NCBI RefSeq assembly: GCF_001540865.1
Contig: NC_033622.1
Location: 6,246,483-6,310,482, forward strand
Direction of reading: 5' to 3'
Source of the DNA: Ananas comosus
Lineage: Eukaryota > Streptophyta > Magnoliopsida > Poales > Bromeliaceae
Length of the DNA: 64,000 nt
In this document: positions 11,090 to 22,945 of the stretch, piece after piece
How positions within the stretch are numbered: position 1 is the first letter of the stretch
Layout of the letters: each line of letters opens with the position of its first letter
The notes under the pieces: model-generated
What the model saw: only the letters and a program-made list of their open reading frames with translations
Database searches by the model: none
What the model was told of the DNA's origin: nothing
Made by a program: the position numbers and the translations under genes

Positions 11090-11345
11090 TTAAATTCTAA
11101 ATTTTAAATTTTAAATTTTAAATTTTAAATTTGAGATTTTAAGTTTTTATTTTTAAATCTCAAAATTAAAGTTTATAATTTTAAATTTTAAATTTGAGAT
11201 TTTAAATTTCAAATTTTGAAATTGAGTTTTAAATTTTAAATTTTTAAACAAATGAGATTTTAAATTTTAAATTTAAAATTTTAATATTTGAGATTTTAAA
11301 TTTTAAATTTTAAATTTTAAATTTTAAAATTGAGATTTAAAATTT
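11090..11345. repeat. Low-complexity aaattttaaatttt tract
   Basis: About 250 bp of near-simple aaattt/aaaattt repeats with no coding or element signal. Confidence 0.8.
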
Positions 11346-12048
11346 ATTTTAAAACGACAAAATTTTTTATAGAAAAAATATAGTTATAGTACAAAAAAAT
11401 TAATAAAAAATATATTAATATTTAATTATGTAGTGGATGAAAAAAGTAATATTGTTGTAATTTTTTAAAATTTCAAGCCCTTGTCATTCATATTTACTCT
11501 TATATGTTGTATTACATAAATATCATGTGCAATTAAAAGAAAATGATATACTCGATCTACATTTGCAAATGCATTTTTTCTAATTAATTAATCGATAAAA
11601 TTTACAATTTAATTTTCGAGAAAATTAAAACGTCAAAATTGGTCTTCTCCCTATTAATTTGTGAGAGGGGCAATTTCGGTAATTTCAAATTTCAACAACC
11701 CACTATCCTCTTATCCTCAAAAACCATCCAAATATTATTTTTTTAATCCCTGTTTATATTCCTATTTTCATCTAAACAAAAAAATACTTTTATCTCTTCT
11801 TATACCTACACTTGTATTTATTCCTGAAATTGCTAGTTCTTGCTTATACCCGTATCCAACGAAGCCTAAGAAATAGAAAAAAAAACTAAATTAAAGGTTA
11901 GTAAAAGAGACAAAGAGATGGTGTTAGAGAGAGAAAGGATTAGGTTTAGACAGAGGAAGAGATGAGGTTACAGAGAGAGATAAGGTAAGAGAGAGAATGG
12001 AGTAGTGAGTGATGGACGATTCATCAAATGACCAACAGGTAGGGCCGG

Positions 12049-12091
<43 letters not shown>

Positions 12092-12689
12092 GGTAGAGTT
12101 AGAAATTTTACAATTATTTCAATTCATTAATACGAGAATATCCATTCTCTTCCAAATAAATAAATGAGATTAGTGCCTCGATGTGACTCTCGATTTCAAA
12201 TAAATAAAAAATTATTGATCAAATTATTTGGTGCATTTAACCCAACACCTTCATTTTTTATTCTTGTTGGATTACAAAAAAACTTTAAAAAGATGATGCG
12301 AACAAAGCGCACCCTAGAAATATTTAAAATGATACTTACCAAGTCAATTAATTTCTCTTAAATTTTACAGTTAAACGAATATATTTAATAATTTTTCAGT
12401 AACAAATTTCTAAAAGTTTCAATATTCTTGGTGTATATAGATAATATTTCAATCTTAGTTTCTTTATTTCATTTATTTTCATTCCTTTATTTTATTTTTC
12501 TTCCTTTTTTTTTCCTGATTTTCTTGGTCAAAGACATACAGAATTTTCAGTTCACACAATTTCTCGGACAAAATCCACATTCCTTTCCACCTCCATTAAA
12601 TTGCATTTGCTGTCAACAGCTTCGGATAAACGGATTTGGAAGGGAAATATAAGGGATTAGGGTAAGTAAAGAGCATGGCCTAATATTGG
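11346..12689. other. AT-rich intergenic DNA
   Basis: No gene or RNA feature supported. It holds a GA-rich stretch near 11930-12010 and a 37-nt A run at 12052-12088. It is the left flank of Element I and ends in the TSD attgg (12685-12689). Confidence 0.5.
12052..12088. repeat. Poly(A) run
   Basis: Thirty-seven consecutive A bases after gccggagc. There is no retroposed gene upstream that it would tail. Confidence 0.85.
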
Positions 12690-13424
12690 TGTTGCGTGCC
12701 GAATGTCCCGACCCTTGATCCGGTCAATAATTCTCCTCGGGAAGATCGTCGGGATGCGAGACGGCTGCGGATTATGACCCTCGAAGTATGCGCCCACAGA
12801 GGATTAAGCGATTAGGCCGATGAGGGATCGAATCAGCCGGGTTCAAAAACCTCCGCAGTAAATTCGCTTTGGCAGGATGAGCCGAATGGAGAGGAGAAGC
12901 CCGGAATTCGACTAAGAAACGAGCCGAATGGCCAAACAACTTGTGATCTGATCGGCCGGAAGAGCCGAAGATGACTTTCTATTGAATAGCAAAAGGGAGT
13001 GATGCCCGTAGGGCAGACAGACTCCAAGTATGGGAACATGGGAGTGATGCCCGTAGGGCAGACAGACTCCGAGTATGGGAAATTACAGGAACTACTCCTA
13101 AGGAAAGCAGTAAATGCGAGAATAGAAAGATGCAGAAAAATAAAGGTGGTCTTTTGTGCGCAGGGCGAAGACCCTTTTTCAGGGTATCGTATGCCTATTT
13201 ATAGAACCGCCTTTGCGTCAGTTATTGCTCTTGCACGATCAGCCACTATCTCCTGATTTGTAGGACCACCTTTGGCCGATCGGAACTCCTCGTAACTGCT
13301 TGCGATTGTTATAACTCGGTCCAGTGCGGCTTGTATGTGTCCGGTGTACTCTAGGTCTACCGTTTTAGCCGTCTTACGGATATGGACCCGGTGTGCCAGC
13401 TGTTCGCGCCTAACTGGCTCAACA
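12690..13424 (-). repeat. Element I LTR (sense 3' copy)
   Basis: 735 bp with TG...CA borders. It contains two adjacent copies of a ~40-bp unit (gtgatgcccgtagggcagac, near 12993 and 13044) and, on the minus strand, a TATA box around 13195-13206. Confidence 0.93.
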
Positions 13425-13436
13425 ATTGCCCCCTCG
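13425..13436 (-). other. Polypurine tract of Element I
   Basis: Minus strand gcgagggggcaat directly abuts the sense 3' LTR. Element II has the equivalent aagggggcaat at 44265-44276. Confidence 0.65.
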
Positions 13437-13900
13437 CCAGTTTTCGAAGCGATGCTTCGGTAGCTGGCGTTACTTTTTCGTCTCAAACAATTTTCTGTTG
13501 CCGAAAGCGGGCTTGATCCGAGGCGTATTTCTCGGTCCAATCAAATTCAAATTCTCTGTCGTATTCTGCACTACGATCTTCTGTACGGTTCAATCTAAGC
13601 CGTTTATTCTCTTCTTTACGGCCCCGATCGCATTCTCTATTTTTGTCTCATGTGTGGCATTAATTAACTCATCTTAATTGCCGTTGTCTATTCATCATTA
13701 CAGCCGACCTTGGGACTCATAATCAAAGCGACAGTTCGATACGACGGCCTTTTCTTCTTCCTCAAGCTTCCCATTATTTTTGTCTCTTCCAATTCTTTTT
13801 TTTTTTTCCTCATATCTTTCACTAAAGCCTCTTCTTTGTCTCATTCATCCTTCTTCTCTTTTCGTAACCGATTCTCTCGGCTTTTCTCTTCTTTTGAACA
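13437..13900 (+). other. Leader region of the antisense PMD gene
   Basis: A CT-rich stretch between LTR and start codon with no open frame of its own. It is the likely 5' untranslated region and possibly the promoter of the plus-strand gene. No clear TATA box was found. Confidence 0.4.
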
Positions 13901-16900
13901 ATGTCTTTGGTTCCTCCTCTTCCTTCTCATCCATCTCTTGACTATACTATACTCAAACCTTTCGTCGATTTAGATCCATCTAGGTTCATACTAGGTCCTT
14001 CTCTTGTAGATGCACCATCTCCTACTGACTCCCCTTTCTCTGATGAGGGACTTCCTTGGAAAAGGATTATTCATCTCCATTCTTGGTACTCATCAGCTTC
14101 AACAGGAAAGAGTCTCAGAACCTGGCCAAGTGTTTCCGAAGCATATTTGGCCTAGTTAGATAGAGTAGAATCCGTTTTTGGCGCCTTCTGGCGGGAAATC
14201 GGCATTTATGAAGCAATTCAATTATCTCGGCACCCTCCTATAGCCGATAATCTTCTTCTAGCCGCTGCTCTTTGTTTCTGGTCCCCTGTTTCTAATGTTT
14301 TTCTTTTCAAAAGGGGGCCTCTTACCCCCACCCTTTTTGATGTGGCCGCCATTGTTGGCTTACGCCCTCATGGCATTACTCTCTCTATGGCCTACAACCC
14401 TGACGGTGTGTCTGATTTTGAGGCATACCTTGATCTAAATGATTTGGCTTATTCTAAATTTCTTCAAAAATTTGCAGGTGAATCCCCTGCCCCGGTCACC
14501 AGGAAGGAACACACGACGTTCCTTCTATACTGGTTATGCCACAATCTTTTCTGCACTCGTTCGCAGAAAATTAACCGAGATTTTGTTCCAATCGCCGTTG
14601 GTTTAGCGAACGGCGATAAATTGGCCTTGGGGCCATATTTCCTTGCGTTCGTCTACAGGGAAGTTTTTGATTCTATTAAGCCACTACCTTCCGGTGATGG
14701 CATTGCCATCGGCTCTGGGTGTGGCGTTTTTTGGTTTCTGCAAATGTTTCTCCAATTCTATATTCCTGCTTTATGCCAATCTCCTTTCAATCCGACTTCG
14801 GCTGCCCAATTTGATTCTTATGGGCTAGCCCTCGGCTGTCCGCAGCCGATGACCTCTAGTCAACCCTCTGATTTTCTTACTTATTTCAAGGCTTTTTATG
14901 AGCTAGCCTCTGATTCGGCTATTTCTTGGGCTCCATTTGTTGATCGTCTCACCGGCCCCTCTTGGTTTCTGGCTCGGTTTGAAGCCATTCAGGGCGAGCT
15001 ATCTTCTTCTCGCGCCGGTGAACATTCAGATGTATGGTATTCGTATCTAGCCCCTCGGGACCTTCATGTGGGGCTTAAATCACGTTCGAAACTACTGCCG
15101 AGTACTGAGGTTTATTCTCCTCAGTATGTGGCACGGCAATTTGGGTTTGTTCAACCGATTCCGGCCCCTTCTAAATTTTTTACGGCCAACACAGCCGATC
15201 ATCGTCCTCCCACCAAGAGCATATTTGAAGCTGACAAGCTTTCGGCTATGGGGAATCATCTCAGACGCTTCTTCCAGCTAGCAAGCTTCCGTCCGAACTA
15301 TACAGGGGTAGCCCTCGCCGGTTATGCTACCATGTGGGATTAGTTTACTGGCCGCTCCTATGATCTTTCTCTGCCTCGAGCACTCCGTAAAACCATCCAT
15401 CCATTTGGTCAGTCATCTAATTTTTTTTGTTTATAATTTCTTTCTAATATGGCTGTAACTTATCTTTTATTTTATACACAGCCACCACTCCGAGCAGAGA
15501 TTCTCCAACCGAGATTGAGTCTCCACCAGACATTATTTCTGATGCCCCGCCTTCTTTCTCGGTAAAATATCATTTCTCCACTCATCTTAATCATAATTTT
15601 TTTCTTTGTTCATCATTTTTGTTTGTTTCCGTTTTCAGTCGATTCCTACTTCTCCATCGGTCTCAGCTTCAGACAAAAGACCGATTGAAGTTGTTCAAGT
15701 CACTTCCCCGCCGTCTTCCAAACGCCCTAAGTCAGTGGTTAAAAGAAAATTCCAACAAGCCGAAAGTACCCCTTCGGCTGATACCACTAAAGACAAAGCC
15801 GAGGATATTCCTTCGGCTGACATTCCATCCAAAGAAGCTACTATACCCTCTTTGGCTACCTCTGTTCCAACCGAAACGATTGATGTCGGGGTAAGCCACA
15901 TTAATTGGTTGTACGAAAAGAACATTTCTTAATTATTTATTATTTTCTTTTAAACTACAGTCCTCTCCTGAACGAGCCCTTTTTGCTCATTATTCGAAGA
16001 TGCAGATGGAACGGCAGCTTCGCAGGGAAGCCCGTCTCGAGAAAAAGAGAGGGATGGAAAAGAAGAAGAAATCTGTTGAAACGGCGAGCACGACGCCGTT
16101 ACCCAGTGAGGTTACATCACCTCTTTCTACTCCTGCCTAGACATCAACTACAGGGGATGCACAGATAAACATACCTCTCGGGCGAACTTCCGAAGACACT
16201 AGCACTATTCTTTCCCGCTCGCCCTAGGGAGCTGCTTCCCCTATTGCTGATGATCCTTTATCTGCGATTCTTGATTCTTTTTTTATTTCAAGTCCCAGCT
16301 CCAATGAAGGGGATGATTCTTCGACCATTACCATTTCATCAGACACCCAGAATAAGTTCGATGAATGCCTTAAAATGTATAGCATTGGTATTCTTGGTCT
16401 AGCTCAGAATCCAGAACAATTTGATCGGCTATATGCCCTTTTACTTGATTTGGCCGATCAATCAGATATTACTCCCGGCATAAAATATTTTGTAGCAACC
16501 TTATCACTTCAACTTTCATCTTTTTTGGCTCGGCAGCGATCTTTGGGCGCCGAACTTGTAGCTTTAGATCAACATTTTCATCGTGTTGATCATTTTAAAA
16601 AGAATATCCCTGATATAGCAGCTCCGCCTACTGAAGTGCATCAAGAGGATAAGGAATTGGCTGATCAAGAATCGGCTCTACAACAACGGATTTCTACTCT
16701 TAAAGAAGAGTTAGCCGCCGCCGAATCTACTCTCGCACAAACCTCTGAGCACCGACTTCAACTAAAAGATCTACTGAAGTCCAAAAAGAAAGAAGAGATA
16801 AGGCTTAAAGAGGAGCTTTCTCAACTTTACAAAGTCCATCATTTGATGAAGCGCCGAAGGAAAGCTGCTGAGACCGCCCAAGCCAATCTCATAGTCGAAT

Positions 16901-16929
16901 GGAATCAACTCAAAGACTTATTGTCCTGA
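13901..16929 (+). pseudogene. Antisense plant mobile domain (PMD) gene with three introns
   Basis: The ATG at 13901 (caATGtct) opens four exons: 13901-15407, 15482-15561, 15639-15890 and 15961-16929. The introns are 74, 77 and 70 bp with GT...AG borders. The exons add up to one frame of 936 codons including the stop. Exon 1 carries a PMD domain (aminotransferase-like plant mobile domain), seen in LLYWLCHNLFCTRSQKIN, then DFVPIAVGLANGDKLALG and YREVFDSIKPLP. Exons 2-3 are Ser/Pro-rich with a basic KRPKSVVKRK patch that could be a nuclear signal. Exon 4 encodes a helical, coiled-coil-like region (ESALQQRISTLKEELAAAES). Four in-frame stops, all TAG, sit at 14153, 15341, 16138 and 16225. PMD proteins MAIN/MAIL1 act in plant genome silencing; the role inside a retroelement is unknown. 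Element II has the same gene with introns at matching positions. Confidence 0.85.
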
Positions 16930-16957
16930 TTCGGCTTGTAATATTCTAAGTCTGATT

Positions 16958-18226
16958 TTAATTATTCTCCCACATGGATGGGTAATATCTCTTTAAATAT
17001 TTTCCGTTGATTGGTTTTTCATTTTCTGACCCATCTCTGCTTTGTAAATAATATGCATTTCCTCTTGTGATTCGGCTAATTTGAAATGGTCCTTCCCAAT
17101 TTGGGGACCATTTTCCATACATTCGATCTTTCTGACCGATTAGAAAAATCAGCCGAAGTACTAAATCACCGACGACAAATGTCTTTGATCGAACTTTCTT
17201 ATTGTATGCGCTACGCACTCGGCTTTGGTATGCTTGTATATTGTCTAAAGCTATCAGCCGAGCATCACATACTTCTTCTGCTTTGTCCATCATTAGACTA
17301 CTTTATTCATCAGTCGACAAATCTTTTTATTTTTCTATCCTCAAAGAAGGAACTGTTATTTCGGCTGGAATTACGGCCTCATGACCGTAAACTAACTGAA
17401 ACGGGGTCATCCCTGTTGCCGTTTTCACTGAAGTCCGGCATGCCCACAATACTTCTGAAAGTTTTTCATTCCACTTTCTCGTGTATTTTCTGATATGTCG
17501 CTTCATAAGGTTGGTAATTATTTTATTTGCTGCCTCCACTTGTCCATTTACCTCGGCATAATAAGGCGACGAATGAAACAATTTTATCTTTCGAGACTCG
17601 ATGAACCGAACGAACTGTCCTCCTGTGAACATTATCCCTTGATCGGTTGTGACTGTCTCGGAAATTCCAAAGCGATGAATTATATGGTCTTCTACAAAAT
17701 TGACAATTTCTTTTTGGGTAACCAACCGAGTAGGTTTAGCTTCCACCCACTTAGTAAAATAATCGATGGCTACTATTAGAAATTTGTGACCAACCGAAGA
17801 ATTCGGCTGAATTTCTCCAATTAAATCTATAGCCCAACCGCGAAAAGGTCATGGTTTAATTATGGCGTACATCTCAGAGGCAGGAACCCTCTGTATCGAG
17901 CTATGAAATTGACATTCTTGGCAACCCTTAGCATACTCTATGCAATCTTAATGCATAGTTGCCCAATAATATCCTAGATGCCGAATTGTCCATCTTAACT
18001 TTTTTCCTGCTAGATGGGTTCCACATATTCCTTCATGTGTTTCTCCCATCACTAATAGAGCTTCTTCGGGCCCTAAGCATTTTAATAGAACTTCTTTGGC
18101 TGTTCTTTTGTAAAGTTGACCATCCAACAAACAATAGCCGAGAGCTCTTCTTCGAATATTATAATCGACCCTTATATTAGGATCTTCTAAATATTTGATT
18201 AATGGCTTTCTCCAATCTTCTTTCAC
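16958..18226 (-). pseudogene. Element I integrase
   Basis: In minus-strand order there are three parts. The N-terminal HHCC zinc region is at 18226-17880 (GETHEGICGTHLAGKK, then a CQECQFH-like end). The catalytic core has first Asp in a GWAIDLIGE context near 17826, second Asp in TTDQGIMFTGGQF near 17640, and Glu in NGQVEAANK near 17537. The C-terminal domain has a KWSPNWEGPFQI box (GPF/Y type) near 17080 and ends YYPSMWENN at 16958. Stops and frameshifts near 17945, 17750 and 17310 break it into pieces. It would have joined element cDNA to host DNA. It is followed by the convergent PMD gene, whose stop at 16929 lies only 28 bp away. Confidence 0.85.
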
Positions 18227-18328
18227 TCCTATAGGAGCTATAATCGGTTCTCGTCTATGAACCGAAGGTAGTAATCTCCTCTGTATTACTATTAACTCTG
18301 ACTTCGGCTTTATGTATCCTGAAGCCGA

Positions 18329-19222
18329 TTAGGCCAATTCATTTGCCTTTTCATTTTCATATCTGCTCAAATGTTCAAATTCGGCTTCTTCGAAATTGCA
18401 TAATAGTTCTATTGTCTTCTTCAAGTAATTTTGCAAATTTGGATTCTCACATCGGTATTCTCCGTTAACCTGCTTGATTACCAACTGTGAATCACCGATG
18501 ACTTTGATTGATTTTTCTTTCAATTCTTGCAATATTTCGAGGCCGATTATGAATGCCTCATATTCGGCTTGGTTGTTAGAACAGCTGAAATCTAATTCAA
18601 ACGCAAATTGATAAACATAACCTTCAGGAGATTGTATTACTATCCCTGCTCCTGCAGATTTAGTTGTTTTTGAACCATCAAAATACAACACCCAAGGCTG
18701 ATAGCTGATTAAACTCTGTTTCGGCTCCTCAATCTCTACACATGGGTGATGAGCCAAAAAGTCGGCTATAGCCTGACCTTTAACAGCTTTGGCGGGAACA
18801 TAATTAAGAGAAAACTCGGATAAAGCTAATATCCACTTTCCGATCCGCCCCCTTAATACTGGTTTAGACAACATATATTTTATCAAGTCGGTTTTACATA
18901 TTACCGATACTTCAGTTGGTAAAATATAATATCTTAACTTCGCACATGAATAATATAAAGCCAAACATAGCTTTTCAATAGCCGAATACCTTTTTTCAGT
19001 ATCTAAAAGACGTCGGCTTAGATAATAAATAGCTTGTTCTTCCTCGACTTTATGAGCCGAATCCTTTATGGCTTCTTCGGCCTTATTGGCCGAATTGTCG
19101 GGTGCTATCACATCGGCTATAGCAGCCGAATCATCTCCATAGCCGATCTTGTTGATCGGCTCGTCTTGTAGAGGCTTATGCCCAGCCTCTATTCTCGATT
19201 TTTGGGACTCCATTTTAACCAT
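18329..19222 (-). pseudogene. Element I RNase H domains, with reverse transcriptase deleted
   Basis: The open frame starts in the linker after protease and passes straight into the gypsy RNase H (EEQAIYYLSRRLLDTEKRYS, then LPTEVSVICKTD). The second, archaeal-type RNase H follows: YFDGS, NNQAEYEAF, VIGDSQLVIKQV and a final RYENEKANELA. This dual RNase H is diagnostic of the Tat group. The RT palm with its YxDD box is absent. Comparison with Element II, which keeps it, shows an in-frame internal deletion joined at about 'HKVE/EEQAIYY'. The final catalytic Asp of the second RNase H appears as Glu (ANELA, where AD is usual). Confidence 0.85.
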
Positions 19223-20307
19223 TTAGGTGGCTCCTCATCAGCCACCATAGCATTAATATCTTTGGAGAGAATTAATTGAATCCCCTCCTCCGTCACTCTC
19301 ACAAATGAAATCTGATCCGGATCAGCATCGGCCCAATTGGTGTGGCCGATGTCCTCCATGTTGACGTCTATCAATTGAGGCCGTCCTTCGGCCCTGACTT
19401 CTTCCACCTTATCTCCTATCCACTGGAACAATTTTCCGTGGAGTGTAGAGGGTACACACTCATTTGAGTGTATCCAATCTTTTCCCAAAAGCAAATTATA
19501 GTGGCTATCTGCATCCACTACGAAAAACGCAGTTTTTAGAGTTTTTGAACCTACCGTGAGTTCAGTGGTGAGTACTCCTCGAGCTTGTTGACCGTTTCCT
19601 GTAAAATCGGTTATGATTGAATCGATGGGCTTCAATTCGTCTTCATCCTTGCCTAACTTCTTGAAAAAAGAAGTAGGCATTACATTGACCATAGCGCCGC
19701 CGTCTACCATAACTCGTCCTACCGGCCGGCCTTCTATTAAAGCTTTTATAAAGAGAGGCCTGATGAACCTCTTCTGCATGGCCGATGGTTTCCCAAAAAC
19801 CACCGCATCGGCCTGTCGAACATCCTCTAGCTGCAATTGGGCTACGGTAAGCCCATTTTCTTCTTCTTCTTTGAATTCCTCGTACTCAACAAACTCTGCT
19901 TTGAAGGATTGAGGCAGAGCGTACACCATATTCACCTCGGCCGGTGATTCGTCAGCCGATTTTCCTTTGACTATTTGTTTCTTCTCTTCTGATTCTTTGG
20001 TCGTTTCGGCTGAGGAGTCACTCTCCATATGGACCTCCCTCTCTTTAGGAGGCCACCTTTCTCTCTTGATCATTGTCTCGAGGGAAGCTATTTTATCTTC
20101 CAACTCCCTCCTGGTCATTTTCTCTTCTAACTCGGCCTCAGTTGGCCGTTCTATTCTTGACTTCAACTGTAGGGCAGGCGATGAACCGCCTGCCTCATGG
20201 TCATTCCTCATCGGACGAAAAGGGTGTGTCTGCTCATCCGGGCGTCTCCATACATTGAACCTCATCCCTTTCGCCTCTTCATAATGTTGACGTGTCTCGG
20301 TTTGCAT
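19189..20307 (-). pseudogene. Element I protease region
   Basis: A 372-residue frame on the minus strand. The retropepsin-like core is RPVGRVMVDGGAMVNVMP, where DGG replaces the usual DSG/DTG, followed by LTVGSKTLKTAFFVVD and YNLLLGKDWIH. Aspartic protease would cut the gag-pol polyprotein. The first ~150 residues are charged and probably the gag-pro spacer. The frame ends at 19189 (KWSPKNRE) and overlaps the next frame by 34 bp, so one base shift separates protease from RNase H. Element II carries matching protein in 54093-54374, 56785-56925 and 63723-64000. Confidence 0.85.
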
Positions 20308-20341
20308 CCTCTGCTTGGGTTTTTGTTAACATCGGCCCTTG

Positions 20342-22888
20342 TCATCTGGCTGATGGTTTAACTTCGACTTCGTGCCATTCATCCACTGGCACGTTTGCCG
20401 GTATTTTTACTGTTCTTAAATGATTTTTTAGAATTTCTCTTCTTTCCCGTGGTCTCGGCCAAGGCTGAATGCCGAGTTCGTTGACTAGCCTCCGACCGAG
20501 GAATTCTATGTCCCCCTCGGTCATTCATTCAAATTCCGGTTCTGGTCTCGGCCTGGCTTGCTGTTGCCAATGTGGCCGATATCTAGGGAACCTTTGCTTG
20601 GAGCCGAATGGTCTATCCTGGTAGTCCCATCGGCCATGACGTTCTCCACGCCTGTTGTTGTAGTAATCATGCAGAATCTTCTGCATGAGCATATCTTTCT
20701 TGCGTTGAACCGAATCTACTTCCGGTTCAGTATCATTAGAGGCTGCATCTGAGCCTTCTTCTTCTTAGTCTTCGCCATCAGGAATGTCATCCCAATCCTC
20801 AGGGAACGCCATCAGCTCATTCCATTCGTTCCCCCTTTTCTTGGCATTCACGATGGCTTCCCAGTCTTTCTTCGTCATTTCGTCCTTGCACCTGATGCAT
20901 AGCCGAAGGTGTTTCTTGGCATGGGCCACATTGTCAGCGGTCTCCTTGTCCAAAACTTTTTTTTCTTTAATATTCACCATATTGACCTGAAATGGAAATG
21001 AACTTTTGTTAATTATTTTATTTTCGTTTTCTTGGTCGGCCAATATGAGCCGACCCTCCTCTATTTCTTCTTGTATCTGTCTTTTCGCAGTTGCTTTTTC
21101 TTTCCCTTTCATGTTTATGACGTTGACCTGTGATGGAAAAGAATTCTTATCAATTTTCATATCTTTAATTTCTTGGTCGGCAAAGATCAGCCGACCCTCA
21201 TTTATCTCTTTTTGAATTTGCCTCTCAAAGGCAGTACACTCGCTAGTTTTATGGCTCCATGAATGGTGCCATTTGCAGTATCTTCTGCGTTTTATTTCTT
21301 CTACAGGAGGTATAGTTTGACCTTTCTGTAATTTAATTCGTCCATCCTTTGACAACCGATCGAAAATAAGATCAGTCTTTGTTATGTCAAATGAATAACT
21401 AAATGCTGATATTTGTGCCTTTGCTTCTCTTGATTTTGCAGGTTTCAGCAAAGCACACTTGTACGGTTGACTGTTTCATACCATCTCGGCAGCACAGGTT
21501 TTGGCCTCATCAGCCGAATCTTCTGCTTCTTCAGATGAATTCGGCTCTTCGTGAGCCAAGGATTCTTCAAAGAAAGAAATATTTTTCTTTTTCCCTTTAC
21601 CCCAGTTCTTGTTTCGGCTCCATCTAGGCCGATCTTCATTATTCCCTTTTCGAAATTGCTCGTATTGAGCAACTCGAACTCCCAAATCAAAAAGATTTGG
21701 AAAGAACTTATCCTCAAAATGATCTTTAATTTTAAAATGCATGCCGTTAAATGCCATTTTGGCAAATTCTGATTCCGGCATCCTTACAAAACATCGGCTT
21801 CGAGCTGTCTTGAACCGGTTCAAATATTCATCAACCGATTCTCCTGTTTTTTGTCTAAATTGAGCCAAATCTGCAACCGACAACTCCGGCTCGGTTCAAT
21901 AGAATTGCTCATGAAATTTACCCTCTAATTCGTCCCAATCTCGGACAGAATTAGTAGGTAGACTCGTGTACCAAGTGAAGGCAGTCTTGGTTAGTGAAGT
22001 ATTGAATAATCTTAATTTTAGAAAAAAATCTCCCTCTGCTTCGCGGCATTGGGCTGTGAATCAAGCGACATGTTCGACCGTATTCTCGGTCTCATCGCCA
22101 GAAAATTTGTCAAATTTTGGCATCTTCCAGTTTGCCGGATATGGATGTTCTACATCTATATTAGCAGGATATGGTGATCTAAATACAGGCCGCATTGCCG
22201 GCCTTGTGCCTACTCCGAAAGTGTTTCGGATGGCCTCTTCTATTTGCGCATATATCTCATTGTTAATTCCTTGGAGAGGAACTTGCGCTGGTATCGGGTT
22301 CGGTGGTTGTTGTGCACCGAGATTTTGTGCTAAGGGATTAATCCCTTGCCCATTCAAAACCTGCCCCCTAGCCCCTACATTTTAGGGCTGGTAGGCTGCA
22401 ACTGGAGGGGGTGGAGGTAACCCCCAAGCCACTTCCGGCTGTTGACCGGCGTTACCAACAACCGGTCTATAAGCCGCTTGATACTGTGCCCCCTGATATT
22501 GGGGTTGACCAACCATCGGCGTTACTAGATTTTGTAACACCGGCGTTATCGCAGGCACTTGTAGGCCAGCTATCGGCTGTTCATTTCGAGCTAACAATTG
22601 CCCTATTCAGGCTATGTTCTCGTTAGAGGCCGTGATTGCGGCCAAAACGGCATCCAGCCGTGCGGTACTTGCGTGACTATTCTGGTCCAAAGTTTGTAGG
22701 ACCCGAGTCATTTGACCAAGCGCTTGGGTCAGACTAGACTCCTGTTGGCCAGACTGACCACTAGTCTCACCCTCAGCAGGTAAAACCGCTTGGCGCTCTA
22801 CGTTATTCTCCGAATTACTGGGCTGTTCACTCCCAGAATTTCTGGGAATAGCCCGATTACGAAGATTAATGGCATTATCGTCAGCCAT
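20342..22888 (-). pseudogene. Element I gag
   Basis: The ATG at 22888 (MADDNAINLRNRAIPR) lies 35 bp inside the PBS. The frame is broken by stops near 22604, 22379, 22058 and 21896. The typical retrotransposon gag core (TAFTWYTSLP, then WDELEGKFHEQF, then DEYLNRFKTARSRC) lies at about 21790-22060. A zinc-knuckle-like CKWHHSWSHKTSEC is near 21260. Further down, a charged segment contains two related repeats, each with an EGRL.FADQE-like motif followed by SFP.QVN. Gag would package the RNA in virus-like particles. The final piece, 20342-20524, reaches the protease frame after another break. Confidence 0.82.
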
Positions 22889-22923
22889 GTTTTATATAGA
22901 ATGCAAATTTACCTCCAAAGAAG

Positions 22924-22941
22924 TCCCACCGGGCGTGCCAA
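22924..22941 (-). other. Primer binding site of Element I
   Basis: Minus strand TTGGCACGCCCGGTGGGA a few bases inside the LTR. It begins TGG, as a tRNA 3' CCA end requires. This motif is common in Tat-type plant elements and I believe it fits tRNA-Arg, but I could not check the tRNA assignment. Confidence 0.65.
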
Positions 22942-22945
22942 AAAT

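Noticed and set aside
12052..12088. Poly(A) run as the tail of a retroposed gene
   Set aside because: No coding or SINE sequence precedes it and no TSD is evident.
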